A DNA stretch of 64,000 bases from Sorex araneus (lineage: Eukaryota; Chordata; Mammalia; Eulipotyphla; Soricidae), in assembly GCF_027595985.1 (NCBI RefSeq), contig NC_073304.1:46789137-46853136 (forward strand). The letters run 5' to 3'. A program made the translations under genes and the position numbers. Shown one piece after another: positions 1 through 11,610 of this stretch (the stretch's first letter is position 1; every line of letters starts with the position of its first letter). The notes below the pieces were generated by a model. It saw nothing but the letters and a program-made list of their open reading frames with translations, had not been told where the DNA came from and made no database searches.

Positions 1-984
1 ACCAGCTTCTCTCCGTACCTAAAAGTTGCTTTATCTTTTGGTATTGCTTTATTAACTTAGTTGTGTAAATAACTATTATGTGTTTTCTGTTTGTGTATGG
101 TTTTGATATTATGGGTTCGTTAGCCCCATTCCTTTTAGTTCAATTCAACTGGACAATCATATACTGTGTGCCATGAGACTGTCTTAGGTGCTAGGGGCTG
201 AAAATTTGGCAAGTCAAGCCACCCCACCTCCTCCCCAAGGAGCTAATTGCCTGTTTTATTATTCAGAATATGCTTCTAGCCTCAGTCATACTTGGCAGAA
301 ATCTGTGTCACAAGACAGGATTGGGAGAAGAGGGATGCTTAGCCCAGATCATTTGCTGTAAGTGTAGAAACAGGAACAAAAGTTAAACTGGTTAATATGC
401 ATGATCCATGGTCAGAGAGATCCTCACAGCAGTGTAACTGGGAGCAACCCTTAGGATCCTGAATGAAGCTCTTGTTTGACTCTCGACACCCACCAGTATT
501 AAGTCTCCGGATTGTATTTTCCCAGTGAGAAGGCTTGGTCCTAAGTGCTCTGCAGGGAGAGTGGAAAGTGGGCAGCCTCCATTCCTTCACAGTTCTCACT
601 TCTTGCTGCCAGGCGGGGCCTGAGCATAAGAGAACTAAATTTACACACAAATAGGAAAGAAGCTGAATCACTTTAAGAGATTTTTTTGGTTTTCCCACAA
701 ATGCAAATTCTCCTCAATTATTTCAATTCTCTAACTTATCACATAGAAGTTAGGGGAAATGTGGAGCTATTATTATTGAACTTGTGCATTCAAAAAAAAA
801 AAGTCTACCTTCAGGGATACTCTGAGAAAGAATAGGGCCTTAGATTTGTTATGAATTTACAAGGAAAAGAACTGGGCTTGGGGCTTTTTGCACATTTGAC
901 AGGTTAGAAACTAGAAAGCAAGTCAATGTGGTAGTGTATCTTTGTTTATTTAGTAAATTTGCATCTTATCTGGCTTCTACAATG
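1..984. other. Intergenic DNA, no gene seen
   Basis: No exon, RNA gene or clear young repeat is visible. Around 130-205 the text resembles the 3' region of an ancient L2-type LINE (a decayed 'tactgtgtgccaggcactgttctaggtgctggggct' pattern). Short ORFs here have no recognisable protein features. Confidence 0.5.
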
Positions 985-995
985 AAAAAGGTAAA

Positions 996-1180
996 TCAGG
1001 CGCTGGAGCAATAGTGCAGCAGGTAGGGCGTGTGCATTGCACATGGCCAGCCCGGGTTCGATTCCCAGCATTCCATATGGTCCCCCGAGCAACATGACCA
1101 GGAGTAATTCCTGAGTGCATGAGCCAGGAGTAAACCCTGTGCATCGCCAGGTGTGACCCAAAAGCTGAAGAAAAAAAAAG
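996..1180 (+). mobile_element. SINE-A, near complete
   Basis: tRNA-like head with B box ggttcgattcc, middle catatggtccccc, end aggtgtgacccaaaag, then an A-rich tail. It is flanked by the direct repeat aaaaaggtaaa (about 985-995 and again just after the tail), a target-site duplication. Confidence 0.85.
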
Positions 1181-1265
1181 GTAAAGCATCTGGAGTGTCT
1201 GAACTAGTCAGCTTTTGAATACTATTGAAGAAGATATCTGGACCCCATGATTGAAAGCCCCCAAT

Positions 1266-1430
1266 GAGAGGGGCTGGTGAGGTGGCCCAAAAGGCCAAAC
1301 ACATGCAATGCTTGGGTTAAGCATCACTGGAAAAAAGCTCTGAGCATTCACCCAGGAGCACCCAGCACCAAGTCAAAAGTAGACAGCAAGCACTGCCAGG
1401 TGTGGCTGAAAAACCAAAATACAACAATAA
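1266..1430 (+). mobile_element. SINE-A, heavily diverged
   Basis: A decayed copy: ggggctggtgaggtggcc head, ctctgagcattcacccaggagc middle and gccaggtgtggctgaaaaacc end are recognisable in order. The B box is lost. No target-site duplication was seen. Confidence 0.6.
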
Positions 1431-2329
1431 AACTGGACTCAAGAGAAAGTATTTAGTAGTCTGGTTGAGTCCGGGAATGGTCCCTTTAGACAATTAGCTT
1501 TAGAAGTGTCCACACAATGTGCATTCCTCAACTAAATCCCACCTGGGAATTCTTCGCTATCACTTTACACCAGCGTTTTTGAATGTGGGTGACTAATAAT
1601 CTGCAGTGTTGATGAAACAGGTTGCGAATCTCCTGTTACTCCCTAGACAAAGGAGGTTGAAACTACGAAGGGTAGGATTTGCAGTGCAAGGGACAGTTGG
1701 GGGGGGTCGCTCCAGGACCTCAGGTGACCCTTCAAATGTCAGTGCTTGCTAGACTCTGAATTAAAAACAACACCTGGCACCTGTTGCATGAGATGCCTTC
1801 CCCCAAGGCCCTGGTGCTGAACCTCCAAGTCTGAGAGAGCCTAGGGCAGCATTTTTCTGCTCTACAAAATGGGTCCCCTTGACTGAGTTGGTTTGTGGTC
1901 CAAGAAGAGAAGGTGTATGGACATTGGAACCATGCAGGTCTCTGGGACACCAGCAGATTCCTTCACCAATCCATACAGCTCTAAGGGGGGGATCTGTGGC
2001 TACACAAAAGTTCCAGCTATTTCAGTATGGCAGGAGAAACCTCTTAACCTTTGCTGCAGTGATAAGCATCTGTAGCTTATTACTTTTTATAGGGTGCAAG
2101 ACTCCACCCCATAGCTCAGGTCCTGCAGAGGCAATCAGGCAGGAAGCATCCTTCACGAAGTGCAGAAACAAGAGCCCCTGACTGGGCCCACTAAGCTTGG
2201 TGTGCCTCTGGTCACAAGAGAGAGGGAACATTAAGAGGATTCTACCAAGGCTAATCCTCCCCAGCCAGGGTAGCAATGAACAAAACCTGGGCTAATGGAC
2301 CCCACCCCACATACCTGGGGTCCTGAAAG
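1431..2329. other. No feature recognised
   Basis: Mixed-composition sequence with no repeat or exon I can name. The 100-codon + strand ORF near 1879-2181 has no motif or homology I recognise and is treated as chance. Confidence 0.45.
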
Positions 2330-2729
2330 ACAGCGCCTCCTAGTGGAAAGATAGAGCAAATACCAAGTAAAGATTAAAATCAGTGACAATAAATTTTTTC
2401 AGATATCAATCTGAATGTTGCAGAAATGGAGAGTTTAACAAAGGATGAGCTTATGAAGAAAATCAATAAGATATCAAATTCCCACTAACATAAAAGGAAA
2501 CATTAATTAAATAACAAAGGAAATTCAAGAGCAGAGAGAAATTGAAATTGAAGCTAGAAAAATGTTTCAAGCATAATGGATATGCAGAATAATGAATGAA
2601 ATGAAAACCTCCATGGAAAACTTCATAGGCTTAACCTGGCAAAGGAATAAATAAGTGAAATTGCAGATAAAATTCTAATAATGACTTAAATGAGAGAGAA
2701 GATGAAAATAAGATTTAGGGAAAAATCAC

Positions 2730-2971
2730 TGTCACTGTCATCCCCTTGCTCATTGATTTGTTTGAGCAGGCACCAGTAACGTCTCTCATTGAGAGACTTA
2801 TTGTTACTGTTTTTTGGCATATCCAATACGCATGGATAGCTTGCCAGGCTCTGCCACTCGGGCTCGATACTCTACGTAGCTTGCCCGGCTCTCAGAGAGG
2901 GGCGGAGGAATCGAATGGTCGGCCATGTGAAAGGCGAACGCCCAACCGCTGTGCTATCCCTCCAGCCCCCA
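2730..2971 (-). mobile_element. SINE-B, near full length
   Basis: On the minus strand: tRNA head (ctggagggatagcacagcgg), then the second half with two ctggcaagcta-like motifs, then the RTE-like 3' end and a gacagtgacagtga tail. Flanking repeat ggaaaaatcac at 2719-2729 recurs with two extra As at 2972-2984. Confidence 0.85.
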
Positions 2972-3616
2972 GGAAAAAAATCACCCTACAAAATTATCAG
3001 ACGCTACTAGAAGAGGCATTATTAGGATAATGAGAATCTTCTAAGGTAAAAGGGGATATAAGGGAACTGAGTGCAAGTTTAAAGACATAAAAACAAAACT
3101 TTCAAGGCCTGGGGGAAAAAACTAACCATGGAAGTCCAGGAAACTGGGAGAATACACACATTTCTAAAAGCTAAAAGACAGACACCAAGACAAATCCTTA
3201 CTAAAGTATAAAAAAATAGACAGAAATAGCAACAGAAATACTAAAGGCTGTTCTCTAAAAATATAAGGAACATACAATCACCTCAATTTCAGATTTCTCA
3301 GCAGAAACCTTGTTGGTTTAGGAGAGTGGAATGACATGTTTACAATTCAAAAATATAAAAATGCCCAGCCAAGAATTATCATTCAAATATGACAGGAAAA
3401 TAAAGACAGAAGAAGCTGTTGAAGTTTAGAACTACTAGAAATGCTGAAAGGAGTCCTTGTACTAGAAAAGGAAAGAAGAATATTAAACCTTGAGCCTGGG
3501 GATAGAATACGGAATCAGAAATATAAACAGGAATAAAATGAAACAACAAAGCATCAAAGGGAAGGAAAACAGGATAGAATCTCTTTATTTAGTCTAAAGA
3601 CAGCAAATCAATACCA

Positions 3617-3650
<34 letters not shown>

Positions 3651-3655
3651 ACACT
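3617..3655. repeat. (CA)n microsatellite
   Basis: About 19 dinucleotide units with one CATA interruption, inside the ancient L1 remnant. Confidence 0.95.
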
Positions 3656-4102
3656 ATCTTAGATGAGAGTAATAATAGAGTTCTCAGGGTAAGCATGAAA
3701 CAAAATTTGTGTGAAACCACAAAAGATCCCAAATAGCTAAGGCAATTTTGAGATTAAAGAAGAAAAATGGAACCATCATACACCCTGACTTCAAAGATAC
3801 TATGAAGCAATAGTTAATGAAATCTTATGATATCAAAACAAAAGCAAGTACACATACCAGTGGAAGGGGTGGAATAGAGAGCCCAGAAAGATAGCCACAC
3901 ATCTATGACATATTTATAGTACAGTCACACATCTGTGAGCTTCTACTCTATGACAAAGATGTCGAATCTACACAATGAGGAAAGGAAAGCCTCTTTAATA
4001 AGTGGTGTTGGGAAAACTGAATGTGCAAAAAAATCAAACTGGATCATTAGTGCCATACACAAAATCAGCTCAGACTGGATTAATTTTTTTTACATAAAAC
4101 CA

Positions 4103-4658
4103 GAGAGTCTCTTGCCCGCATGCCTGGCTGTCTTCTTCGGGGCCCCTCAAAGGGGATGGGCTCCAGCTTCCCTCCCCACCCCGAGCAGAGCTCCCGGCGG
4201 CTGAAGACCACTGGAACCTAGCTACAGCCATGCTCGAGGCCCCTCTCCACACATTCGGACGGGCCTCATGCATGAAGGTACTGGCAGAGGAACCCAGGTG
4301 TGTGTAATCCCATCAACGGCCAACATCCAGAGACTTAAAAGCGAGCTCCTAGAAGCACAAGGCCGCTTATGTCTTGTAGCCTACTTCTCCTTCTGGGAGA
4401 AACTGGCAAGCTTCTGAGAGTTTTCTGCCCACATGGGACAGCCTTGCAAGCTTCCCATGGTGTATTTATATGCTAAATCCAGTAACAAGCTGGATCCCAT
4501 TCCCCTGACCCTGAAAGAGCCTCCAGTGGGACATCATTGGGAGGGCCGAGTTGAGAGAGACTTCCAAGATCTCAGGGAAAGGACGAATGGAGAGGTTACT
4601 GAGCCCACTCGAGAAATCAATGATTAACGGGATTTCGTGATCGTGATCATGATCGTGA
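4103..4658 (+). mobile_element. C element, full-length non-autonomous RTE-type retroposon
   Basis: Bounded by a perfect 11-bp target-site duplication, acataaaacca (4092-4102 and 4659-4669), giving an exact 556-bp element beginning gagagtctcttgcccgcatg. No tRNA head is present. The last roughly 60 bp (from ggacgaatggagaggttact) match the end of the RTE LINE at 23069 and the SINE-B tail. The element ends in a gatcgtgatcatgatcgtg tandem tail rather than poly(A). Its middle (agtttt ctgcccacatggg to ccagtaacaa) aligns with the second half of SINE-B, but it carries about 100 bp more. It has no coding capacity and probably depends on RTE proteins in trans. Confidence 0.8.
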
Positions 4659-4740
4659 CATAAAACCATAAAATATGCTGAAGAAAACCTAGGTGATACA
4701 CTCCAGGTTCTCAACATCAGAGATGTATTTGAACATTTCC

Positions 4741-6335
4741 TTGGCGTATAGAGCTATTCTTGAAATTCTTCTCTGTGTTTGAAATTATTAATCTAAATAT
4801 TTCCTTTGACATTTTTAAAATAGGAGAAACTATTGAGACATCCAGTCTAAAAGGGTTCCCCAAAGTCAAGTAAAATAAAAACATAATTTTTAATAGTAAA
4901 CAAATATTTACCTGCAGTAATTAAACTAGGAGAAGGAACTTCACAAAATGCCATGAATTGCAGTAACTAATTGCCAACTAACTCTGAGGAAGAACCATCC
5001 ACATCCATTATTAATTATTAAATACAGCTAAGATGACTACTACTAATTGTTAAATAATCCTAAACTTGTTTCCTTTCCCCAAGAATAGACTACAGTCTCC
5101 AACTAAGTGAAATAAAGTTGGTATAGGACATTTAACAAAATTTAGAAAAGCAGAGCTTAGAATGTCTAGGACTATATTCCTTAGCTGATATCTGTCCCTC
5201 CATGCCCTGCCAGCACGTTGGGTCACACAGTAAAATATTAAGTCATTTTATTTCCAGATCTCACACTGTGGTATAGAGAAGAAAAAAAAACCGAACAAGC
5301 TGGATTCATATATGGACATTTTTTAAAAGATAAAGAATCCAAATTCAAAGCAAATTTAAAGTAGATAATACAGAATGTGGATAGAATTTTTAAAATTCAC
5401 AGCAATTTTATAAACATCCTTGCCTTTAAAACAGTTCAAAGGAAAGAGAAAGGAATAAACACAATAAGAGAGTCTATTTAGATTAACCCTAGGAACAAGA
5501 AAATCACATACAAATGCTTTCCACTGCAAAACAACATTTTAAGAATGTAAATTAAATAGAACAAGTGCTCAATATCCTATGATTAAAAAAAAGAAAGAAC
5601 AGACTTGCCTAAAGAAAATGAGGACAAAAATAACATAATTATAAAACTAAGAAATTTTAGAATGCAGTGAGCAGATAGAGCAAAAGTTTGAAGTAATCCC
5701 AGTAAGCACAAGTTCAATTTTTTTTAAACCAAGATGAAATTACTGTAAGTAGAATAAAGGAAGTAGGTAGTGGAGACAAAATTATAATTTTCTAATGGAA
5801 TGACATTAAGTGTTCATGAAGTAAACCCATCAAATTAAACAAAATACTTAAGACTACCCTTGAAACAAAAGTGAATTACAGAATAAAAATATACACTGTT
5901 TTTCAGCAAACTTCAATATGGAACATTCAATACTGAAATGAAGTGAGCTCACCTATTGAAATTCAAAACTATAGAATGATTTCTAAAGGCATTCAAATGA
6001 TCTGCAGAGGACAGATTAACCTCAGAATTCTATGGCAGTAGACAAGAATAGTGACCCAAGAGTTATCCCAAGATAACCCAAGCTATCATTCAGAAAATAG
6101 GCAACACAAGAAAAAAACAGTATGAAAAACCCAGGAAATCCATCACAGTAGTTCCAAAAAAACTACTTAGTAACAATATCCTGACTTTTAACAGAATTAG
6201 AATAAGAAAAGGATCAGAGAAGCCATAAGAAAAGGATTTGGTGACTTCCAAATTCATTTAAGTACATATTTGTTGTACTGTCTGCCCATGGAAAGAATGT
6301 TTATGTAGAAAGCCCAACAATACAAAAATAATAGT
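4741..6335. other. AT-rich intergenic DNA, no gene seen
   Basis: Stops in all frames and no long ORF. Parts may be very old LINE sequence but nothing is assignable by eye. Confidence 0.5.
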
Positions 6336-6505
6336 ATAGGGGTCCATAAGATATCATAGGGTTAATGCACTGGCCTTGCATGTGGCCAATCAAGAATCCA
6401 GATTCAATCCCCAGCATCACCAGGAGTGACCCTGAGCAGAGAGCAAGGAGTAAGTCCTGAGCACCTAGAGATATGGCCCCCAAACCAATAAATAAATAAA
6501 TAAAA
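6336..6505 (+). mobile_element. SINE-A, diverged
   Basis: ccttgcatgtggccaat, gattcaatccccagcatcac and agcaaggagtaagtcctgagcac appear in SINE-A order. It ends in a (aaat)n tail that replaced poly(A). Confidence 0.75.
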
Positions 6506-6608
6506 GATAAAAATAGCATAAACATTAGATCAAAGGGAATACTATGTTAAATGTTATTACTTCCATTTTTTATAGAATTACACATAACACGGAACATGGA
6601 AAGCATGT

Positions 6609-6813
6609 AGCACTGTCGTCCCATTGTTCATCGATTTGCTCGAGTGGGCACCAGTAATGTCTCCATTGTGAGATTTGTTGTTACTGTTTTTGGCATATCG
6701 AATATGCCACGGGTAGCTTGCCAGGCTCTGTCGTGCAGGCGGGATATTCTCGGTAGCTTTCCAGGCTCTCCGAGAGGTATGGAGGAATCAATCCTGGTTG
6801 GCCACATGGAAAC
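6609..6813 (-). mobile_element. SINE-B, missing part of the tRNA head
   Basis: On the minus strand the 3' half is complete (tatgccaaaaacagtaacaa, ctcgagcaaatcgatgaac, gggacgacagtgc). The 5' tRNA head stops after the B-box region. The tail is very short. Confidence 0.8.
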
Positions 6814-6839
6814 AAGATTCAAAATGCAGAATGAAGCAC

Positions 6840-7005
6840 AGGAAGAGATAACACAGCAGGTAGGGTGCTTGTTTTGCATGCCGCCAAACTTGGTTCAATC
6901 CTGGGTTCCCCACGGGGTCCCCTAAGCACTGCCAGGAATAATTCCTGAGTGCAGAGCCAAGAGCAATCCCTGAGCATCAGCAGGTGTGTCATCTCCCCTC
7001 AAATA
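6840..7005 (+). mobile_element. SINE-A
   Basis: agataacacagcaggtaggg head, ggttcaatcctgggttcccc, then aggaataattcctgagtgcag and agcatcagcaggtgtg in order. The poly(A) is replaced by unrelated sequence at the end. Confidence 0.75.
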
Positions 7006-7729
7006 ATGCAGAATGGGGTGTAGAATGGGAGTCAACCCATGCCCTCCGTGCATGAGACCCTGGCACCACAAAACAAAACAAAAAAATCCCTTAACAACTT
7101 TCAAAATCTTTACCCTCTTTTTTCTTTTCTTATCACTGTTGCTGCTGCTGTGGTGTATGTATGTGTGTGTTGGGGGTGGGAAGGTGGACACACGGTCGGT
7201 CGGAGAGCCTGGAAATCCCCTGACAAATCCTGGGATCCCCAACAGCTCCTGGGGTTCCTGACAGAGTTGGCATCACTGACAGTGCCCAGACCCACTCTGA
7301 CACCGAGGGCTATTACAGGGCTTCCTACACGCCAGGGAGTAGAGTCACCACTGAGCCACATCGGGGCCTTCCAAACTTCTTCAACAGGTTCCTTCAGGGA
7401 GGAAATATGTCTTGTAAAGCAGAATTTATGGCAGATATGCTCAAGGGCAAAATATCATCTAAGGGTATGTTTCTCCTTTCCTTAGTCCAACAACCATTTA
7501 AACATTCATCTTAATTCTACTTCTTAATATTAGTCATTTTGTATGGACACAGTAAGAAATACATTAAGCTTATAGCGTGACTCTCCTGGAGACATCTCAC
7601 TATAGATCCCAGACTACAGTGCTCAGCCAGATAAGTCTTTCCTAACCCTAGCAGGGTCCTAATCCAGTTGTTGCTCTTTGGATCATGACAGAATTTGTTC
7701 ATTAACTTATAGTTAAATATTATGGCCAG
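7006..7729. other. No gene; possible decayed SINE piece
   Basis: Around 7248-7370 there is faint reverse-oriented SINE-like text. The 148-codon + strand ORF over 7039-7485 crosses this repeat-like region and lacks recognisable protein features. Confidence 0.4.
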
Positions 7730-7958
7730 GGGCTGGAGCGATAGCACAGTGGTTGGGCGTTTGCCTTTCACACAGCCGACGTGTGTTGATTCCTCCGCCC
7801 CTCTCGGAGAGGCCAGCAAGGTACTGAGAATATGGAGCCTGCACAGCAGATCCTGGCAGGCTACTCGTGCATATTGGATATGCCAAAAACAGTAACAATC
7901 AGTCTCTCAATGAGTGATGTTACTGGTGCCCGCTCGAACAAATCGATGAGCAACGGGG
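7730..7958 (+). mobile_element. SINE-B with short tail
   Basis: Head ggctggagcgatagcacagt, B-box region degraded, body with tatgccaaaaacagtaacaa and ctcgaacaaatcgatgagca. Perfect 11-bp target-site duplication attatggccag at 7719-7729 and 7959-7969. The copy stops at caacgggg, before the gacagt tail, so the tail was lost or never copied. Confidence 0.85.
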
Positions 7959-7969
7959 ATTATGGCCAG

Positions 7970-8443
7970 ATCCATTTCAATGCCATGGTAGCTCACAGCT
8001 CCTTGTCAGGACCCTGCTTTGAGGGTGCTAGGAACTAAGGGCAACTAAGGCTTAAGTTGGGTAAGCAGATGCCCAGGAGTGAATATTATTCAAAATCAGT
8101 TAACTCCCAAGTTACAAAAGCATAGCATTAACTGTCTTCCTGTGTCTATCCAAAAAATGGGCATTGCTCTAAAGTAAACTATGCAAAAAGACATAAGGGA
8201 AGGAGAAAAGCAATAGTTCACTTTCAAACACCTATCCAGATAAATTTCTGCGTAATTTATCTTTAAAAGTCACTTTATACATCACTGTTTAGGGAAAATG
8301 AGTGATTAACCGGTTGGGGAAGAGAGCACAGAGAAACTAAAGATAAACATGGAGGAATATGAGCGTCTCAGGAGCAGTGTGAATGGTGTAATTCAATAAA
8401 CATAAGCTCCCTGTGGTCAGGGAGAATGACAAATCAATGTTAA
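7970..8443. other. No feature recognised
   Basis: Unique-looking sequence between SINE-B and the long purine repeat; no ORF of note. Confidence 0.45.
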
Positions 8444-8446
<3 letters not shown>

Positions 8447-8512
<66 letters not shown>

Positions 8513-8606
8513 GAGGGAGGGAGAAAAGGGAAAGGGAAAGAGAAAGGAAGGGAAAGAGAGTAAGAGAGAGGGGGAGGGAGGAGAGGAGGGAGGGATGGAG
8601 GAGGTG
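8447..8606. repeat. (GA)n microsatellite with purine-rich transition
   Basis: About 30 GA units to 8507, followed by irregular gggaaa and ggagg units with a few Ts, leading into the GGAA tract. Confidence 0.95.
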
Positions 8607-9301
8607 AGGAAGGAAGGAAGGAAGGAAGGAAGGAAGGAAGGAAGGAAGGAAGGAAGGAAGGAAGGAAGGAAGGGAGGGAGGGAGGGAGGAAGGAAGGAAG
8701 GAAGGAAGGAAGGAAGGAAGGAAGGAAGGAAGGAAGGAAGGAAGGAAGGAAGGAAGGAAGGAAGGAAGGGAGGAAGGAAGGAAGGGAGGGAGGAAGGAAG
8801 GAAGGAAGGGAGGAAGGAAGGAAGGAAGGAAGGAAGGAAGGAAGGGAGGAAGGAAGGAAGGAAGGAAGGAAGGAAGGAAGGAAGGAAGGAAGGAAGGAAG
8901 GAAGGAAGGAAGGGAGGGAGGGAGAAAGGGAGGGAGGAAGGGAGAGAGGGAGAAAGGGAGGGAGGAAGGAAAGAAGGAAGGAAGGAAGGAAGGAAGGAAG
9001 GAAGGAAGGAAGGAAGGAAGGAAGGAAGGAAGGAAGGAAGGAAGGGAGGAAGGGAGGGAGGGAGGAAGGAAAGAAGGAAGGAAGGAAGGAAGGAAGGAAG
9101 GAAGGAAGGAAGGAAGGAAGGAAGGAAGGAAGGAAGGAAGGAAGGAAGGAAGGAAGGAAGGAAGGAAGGGAGGAAGGGAGGGAGGGAGGAAGGAAAGAAG
9201 GAAGGAAGGAAGGAAGGAAGGAAGGAAGGAAGGAAGGAAGGAAGGAAGGAAGGAAGGAAGGAAGGAAGGAAGGAAGGAAGGAAGGAAGGAAGGAAGGAAG
9301 G
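8607..9301. repeat. (GGAA)n homopurine satellite-like tract
   Basis: Roughly 695 nt with no pyrimidine on the + strand, built of ggaa units with clusters of gggagggagg. A variant block containing ggaaagaagg recurs near 8965, 9065 and 9190, showing a loose 100-125 nt higher-order period. The long ORFs in both directions (EGRK and FLPS repeats) are artefacts of this tract. Confidence 0.95.
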
Positions 9302-9334
9302 CAGGCAAGCCAGTATTTTAATGTAGCTGTCAGA

Positions 9335-9530
9335 GCCTGGGCAATAGAGCTATTGCTGTAGCGATGGTGCAGATGGTGCAAAGTCTGCCCTTAGCAAGAC
9401 TTTGGGTTCAAACCCAGCATCACAAACACTCCCATCTTCACTACAGTCACTGGACAGAACATCTTGTGGGGCATTCTTAGGTCTCCCGGCAGTGCTGAGT
9501 GTGGCCTATACATGATAAATTAAAATAAAG
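9335..9530 (+). mobile_element. SINE-A, strongly diverged
   Basis: tagcgatggtgcagatggtg head, ttgggttcaaacccagcatcac B-box region and ccggcagtgctgagtgtgg end can be followed. Middle poorly conserved. Confidence 0.55.
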
Positions 9531-10569
9531 AAGAATTAAAACTTGCCAATGAACCTGAATATAACCATGTATTCAACTGAACAGTGGGGTGGAGGAATAA
9601 GCTAATGGAAGATAATTTCAATGACTTGAAGAAAAAACCACTATCTTAGACAAACAGCTGTGCTGGATGAGACATATTTCTGCTTTCCAGAATGGCTTCA
9701 ACCCAGAGCCTCCCAGGTGGAGGGAGCCGGACTCCAGATGGTGTGAGTAGTAGCTTCTGGAGGTGACTGGGTCTCACCAGGGTTGGCTTAGCTCCCTGGC
9801 CTTAGTGGCACCCCAAAGCCCTCTGCTCATGTTCCCCTCAGGCCCGAGGCAGGAGCTGCTGGCTGGAATAGGTGCGAAACCCCTTCAGTTTTTCTAAGTT
9901 TCCCTTTCACCCTTGCAATGTTTGGGCAGCTGTGAGGCCTCTTTTTTCTTCCCTTTCAACTTGCCTAATGCTTCCAGCCACTGGGGAGACCCAGAACCCT
10001 GCAGAGCATCCTGGAATGCAAAGCATTTGCAATGAGTCACAGCTGCAGAGGTGCCAGCCAAGGCTGTTCCAGACTTGGAGAGGGAACCGGGAGGAGGCAC
10101 CCGCCACAGCTGCTACGGGGGCTTATGGCAAAGCCAGCAGCCAGGTTAGCAGAGCAGCAGTATTGGCTGGAAGGGGGATAGTGGGAAGAAGACAAAGCCG
10201 CTCAGGGAGTTCAAACACCCTATCAAACTCCCCAAGCCCCACCCCCATCCCCAACATGAGCTGCCAGTTAATCCAGCCACATTCTCTAGATCCTCAGTGT
10301 TCACAAGGAAGAAAGGCTTTGACAATAGAGAACCATCAGTTGCCAGTTGGCTTTTGGAAAATGATCCATGACAGTCCCTCTCCCCAAATACCAAAAGGGC
10401 CCAACACATTGAACTCAGAAATTGTCTATTTTGAGATGAGCTATAAAATCATAGCATTGTGCTTTCCTTTAATGTCGACAGAGTTGGCTTTCACCTGCTT
10501 TGTCTCTGCCTGAAATGACTCTTTTTAAATCCTGCAGAATATTTGGGTACCAAGAGAGTATTTTTTGAG
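9531..10569. other. Repeat-poor intergenic segment
   Basis: No repeat recognised. It contains a 213-codon + strand ORF (9872-10513), the longest ORF not explained by a repeat. The predicted protein is Ser/Pro rich with no domain, signal or homology I recognise, so I do not call a gene. Confidence 0.4.
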
Positions 10570-10706
10570 GAAGAGGGGTTTAGGTCAAACCTGGCTGTGC
10601 TCAGGAATCACTCTGAGGACTTCAGGGCCTAAATGTGGTGCCAGGAATTGAACCCATGTGGCTGCCAAAGCAAGTCTCTTAACTGGCGAATGATCTCTCA
10701 GACCCC
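10570..10706 (-). mobile_element. SINE-A, partial
   Basis: Reverse-oriented text: ctgtgctcaggaatcactctg, aggaattgaacccatgtggc and gatctctcagacccc in the expected order; 3' end (near 10570) degraded. Confidence 0.65.
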
Positions 10707-10839
10707 AGTATGTTAAAATTTTAGTAAAGACTAGATTTAGAGGGTACATTCACTATACTCATCCAAAATATTTGAGAAACTATAAATCAAGAAGTGCCGC
10801 TCTTCTTCCCACCCCAGTCACCTAGTTCTCCATCCTGGA

Positions 10840-11610
10840 AGCAACCATTGTTCCTTGTGTATTTTTCCAAAACCGTTCTTTGCATGTTCAAGCATGTCTG
10901 GCATATGTAAAACATTTTTAAACAGAGAGTATATATTGCACAATGTTCCATTCTTTGTTTTTTTAACAACCTGGGAAACAATTTCATGTCAGCACAAATA
11001 AAATTACCCTGTTCATTATACATTTTGACTAAATACTTAAATAGTGCCATGTTAATACACACGTTGTAGATTTTTCACTCTTCCCAATTATAATCAGTAC
11101 TATAGTGGCTGGAGAGATAGCACAGTGGGTAGGATGCTTGCTTTGCTTGCGGCCGACCGGGGTTCAATTCCTCTGTCCCTCTCAGAGAACCCGGCAAGCT
11201 ACCTAGAGTATCCCACCCACACGGCAGAGCCTGGCAAGATACCCGTGGCATATTCAATATGCCAAAAATAGTAACAAGTCTCACTATGGAGATGTGGAGA
11301 TGTTACTGGTGCCCGCTCGAGCAAATCAATGAGCAACAGGATGACAGTGACAGTGACTATAGTGACTATCTTTGAACAATATTATGTGAAAATAATTTCT
11401 GGAGACAGAACTGCTGTGTCATAATTTAATTTTCTTATAGCTATTTATCACTCTGCCCTCCAAAAGGATTATGGCAAATCAGATTCACTTGCGTGGGAGA
11501 GTTGATGCCCCCTATTCCACAGTGTGGGGTTTTCAGACCTTTTTTCCTTCACAAATTGACAGGTTCGGAAATGATATCTCATTCTCATTTCATTTTGATT
11601 CCTTCTTACT
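10840..11610 (-). mobile_element. Ancient LINE-1 remnant
   Basis: Reverse-oriented decayed L1 3' half: 'tatattgcacaatgttcc...tttcatgtcagcacaaata' before the SINE-B, then 'ctctgccctccaaaaggatt' and later text after it. The same element was evidently split by the SINE-B at 11108. Confidence 0.55.
11108..11355 (+). mobile_element. SINE-B
   Basis: Complete order from the tRNA head to gatgacagtgacagtg. Target-site duplication actatagtg at 11099-11107 and 11356-11364. There is a small internal duplication, tggagatgtggagatgttac, where most copies have one ggagac. Confidence 0.85.

Larger units (their letters stand above)
2330..4740 (+). mobile_element. Ancient LINE-1 remnant, broken by insertions
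   Basis: Decayed L1 sequence in + orientation. About 3290-3470 resembles the end of L1 ORF1 (C-terminal RNA-binding domain). About 3925-4090 resembles L1 ORF2, with a patch decoding close to '[11 protein letters not shown]' and ending in the 'kinsdwi' region. The ORF2 text resumes at 4659 after a C-element insertion. SINE-B (2730-2971) is also nested inside. Many stops; not functional. Confidence 0.6.

Noticed and set aside
997..1075. Genuine tRNA genes at the many ggttcgattcc B boxes
   Set aside because: All sit in dispersed SINE copies with SINE bodies attached; none forms a stand-alone cloverleaf with proper acceptor pairing that I can see.
8337..9381. Long FLPS/EGRK-repeat ORFs on both strands (up to 323 codons)
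   Set aside because: Pure translations of the GA/GGAA repeat tract, open in several frames on both strands.
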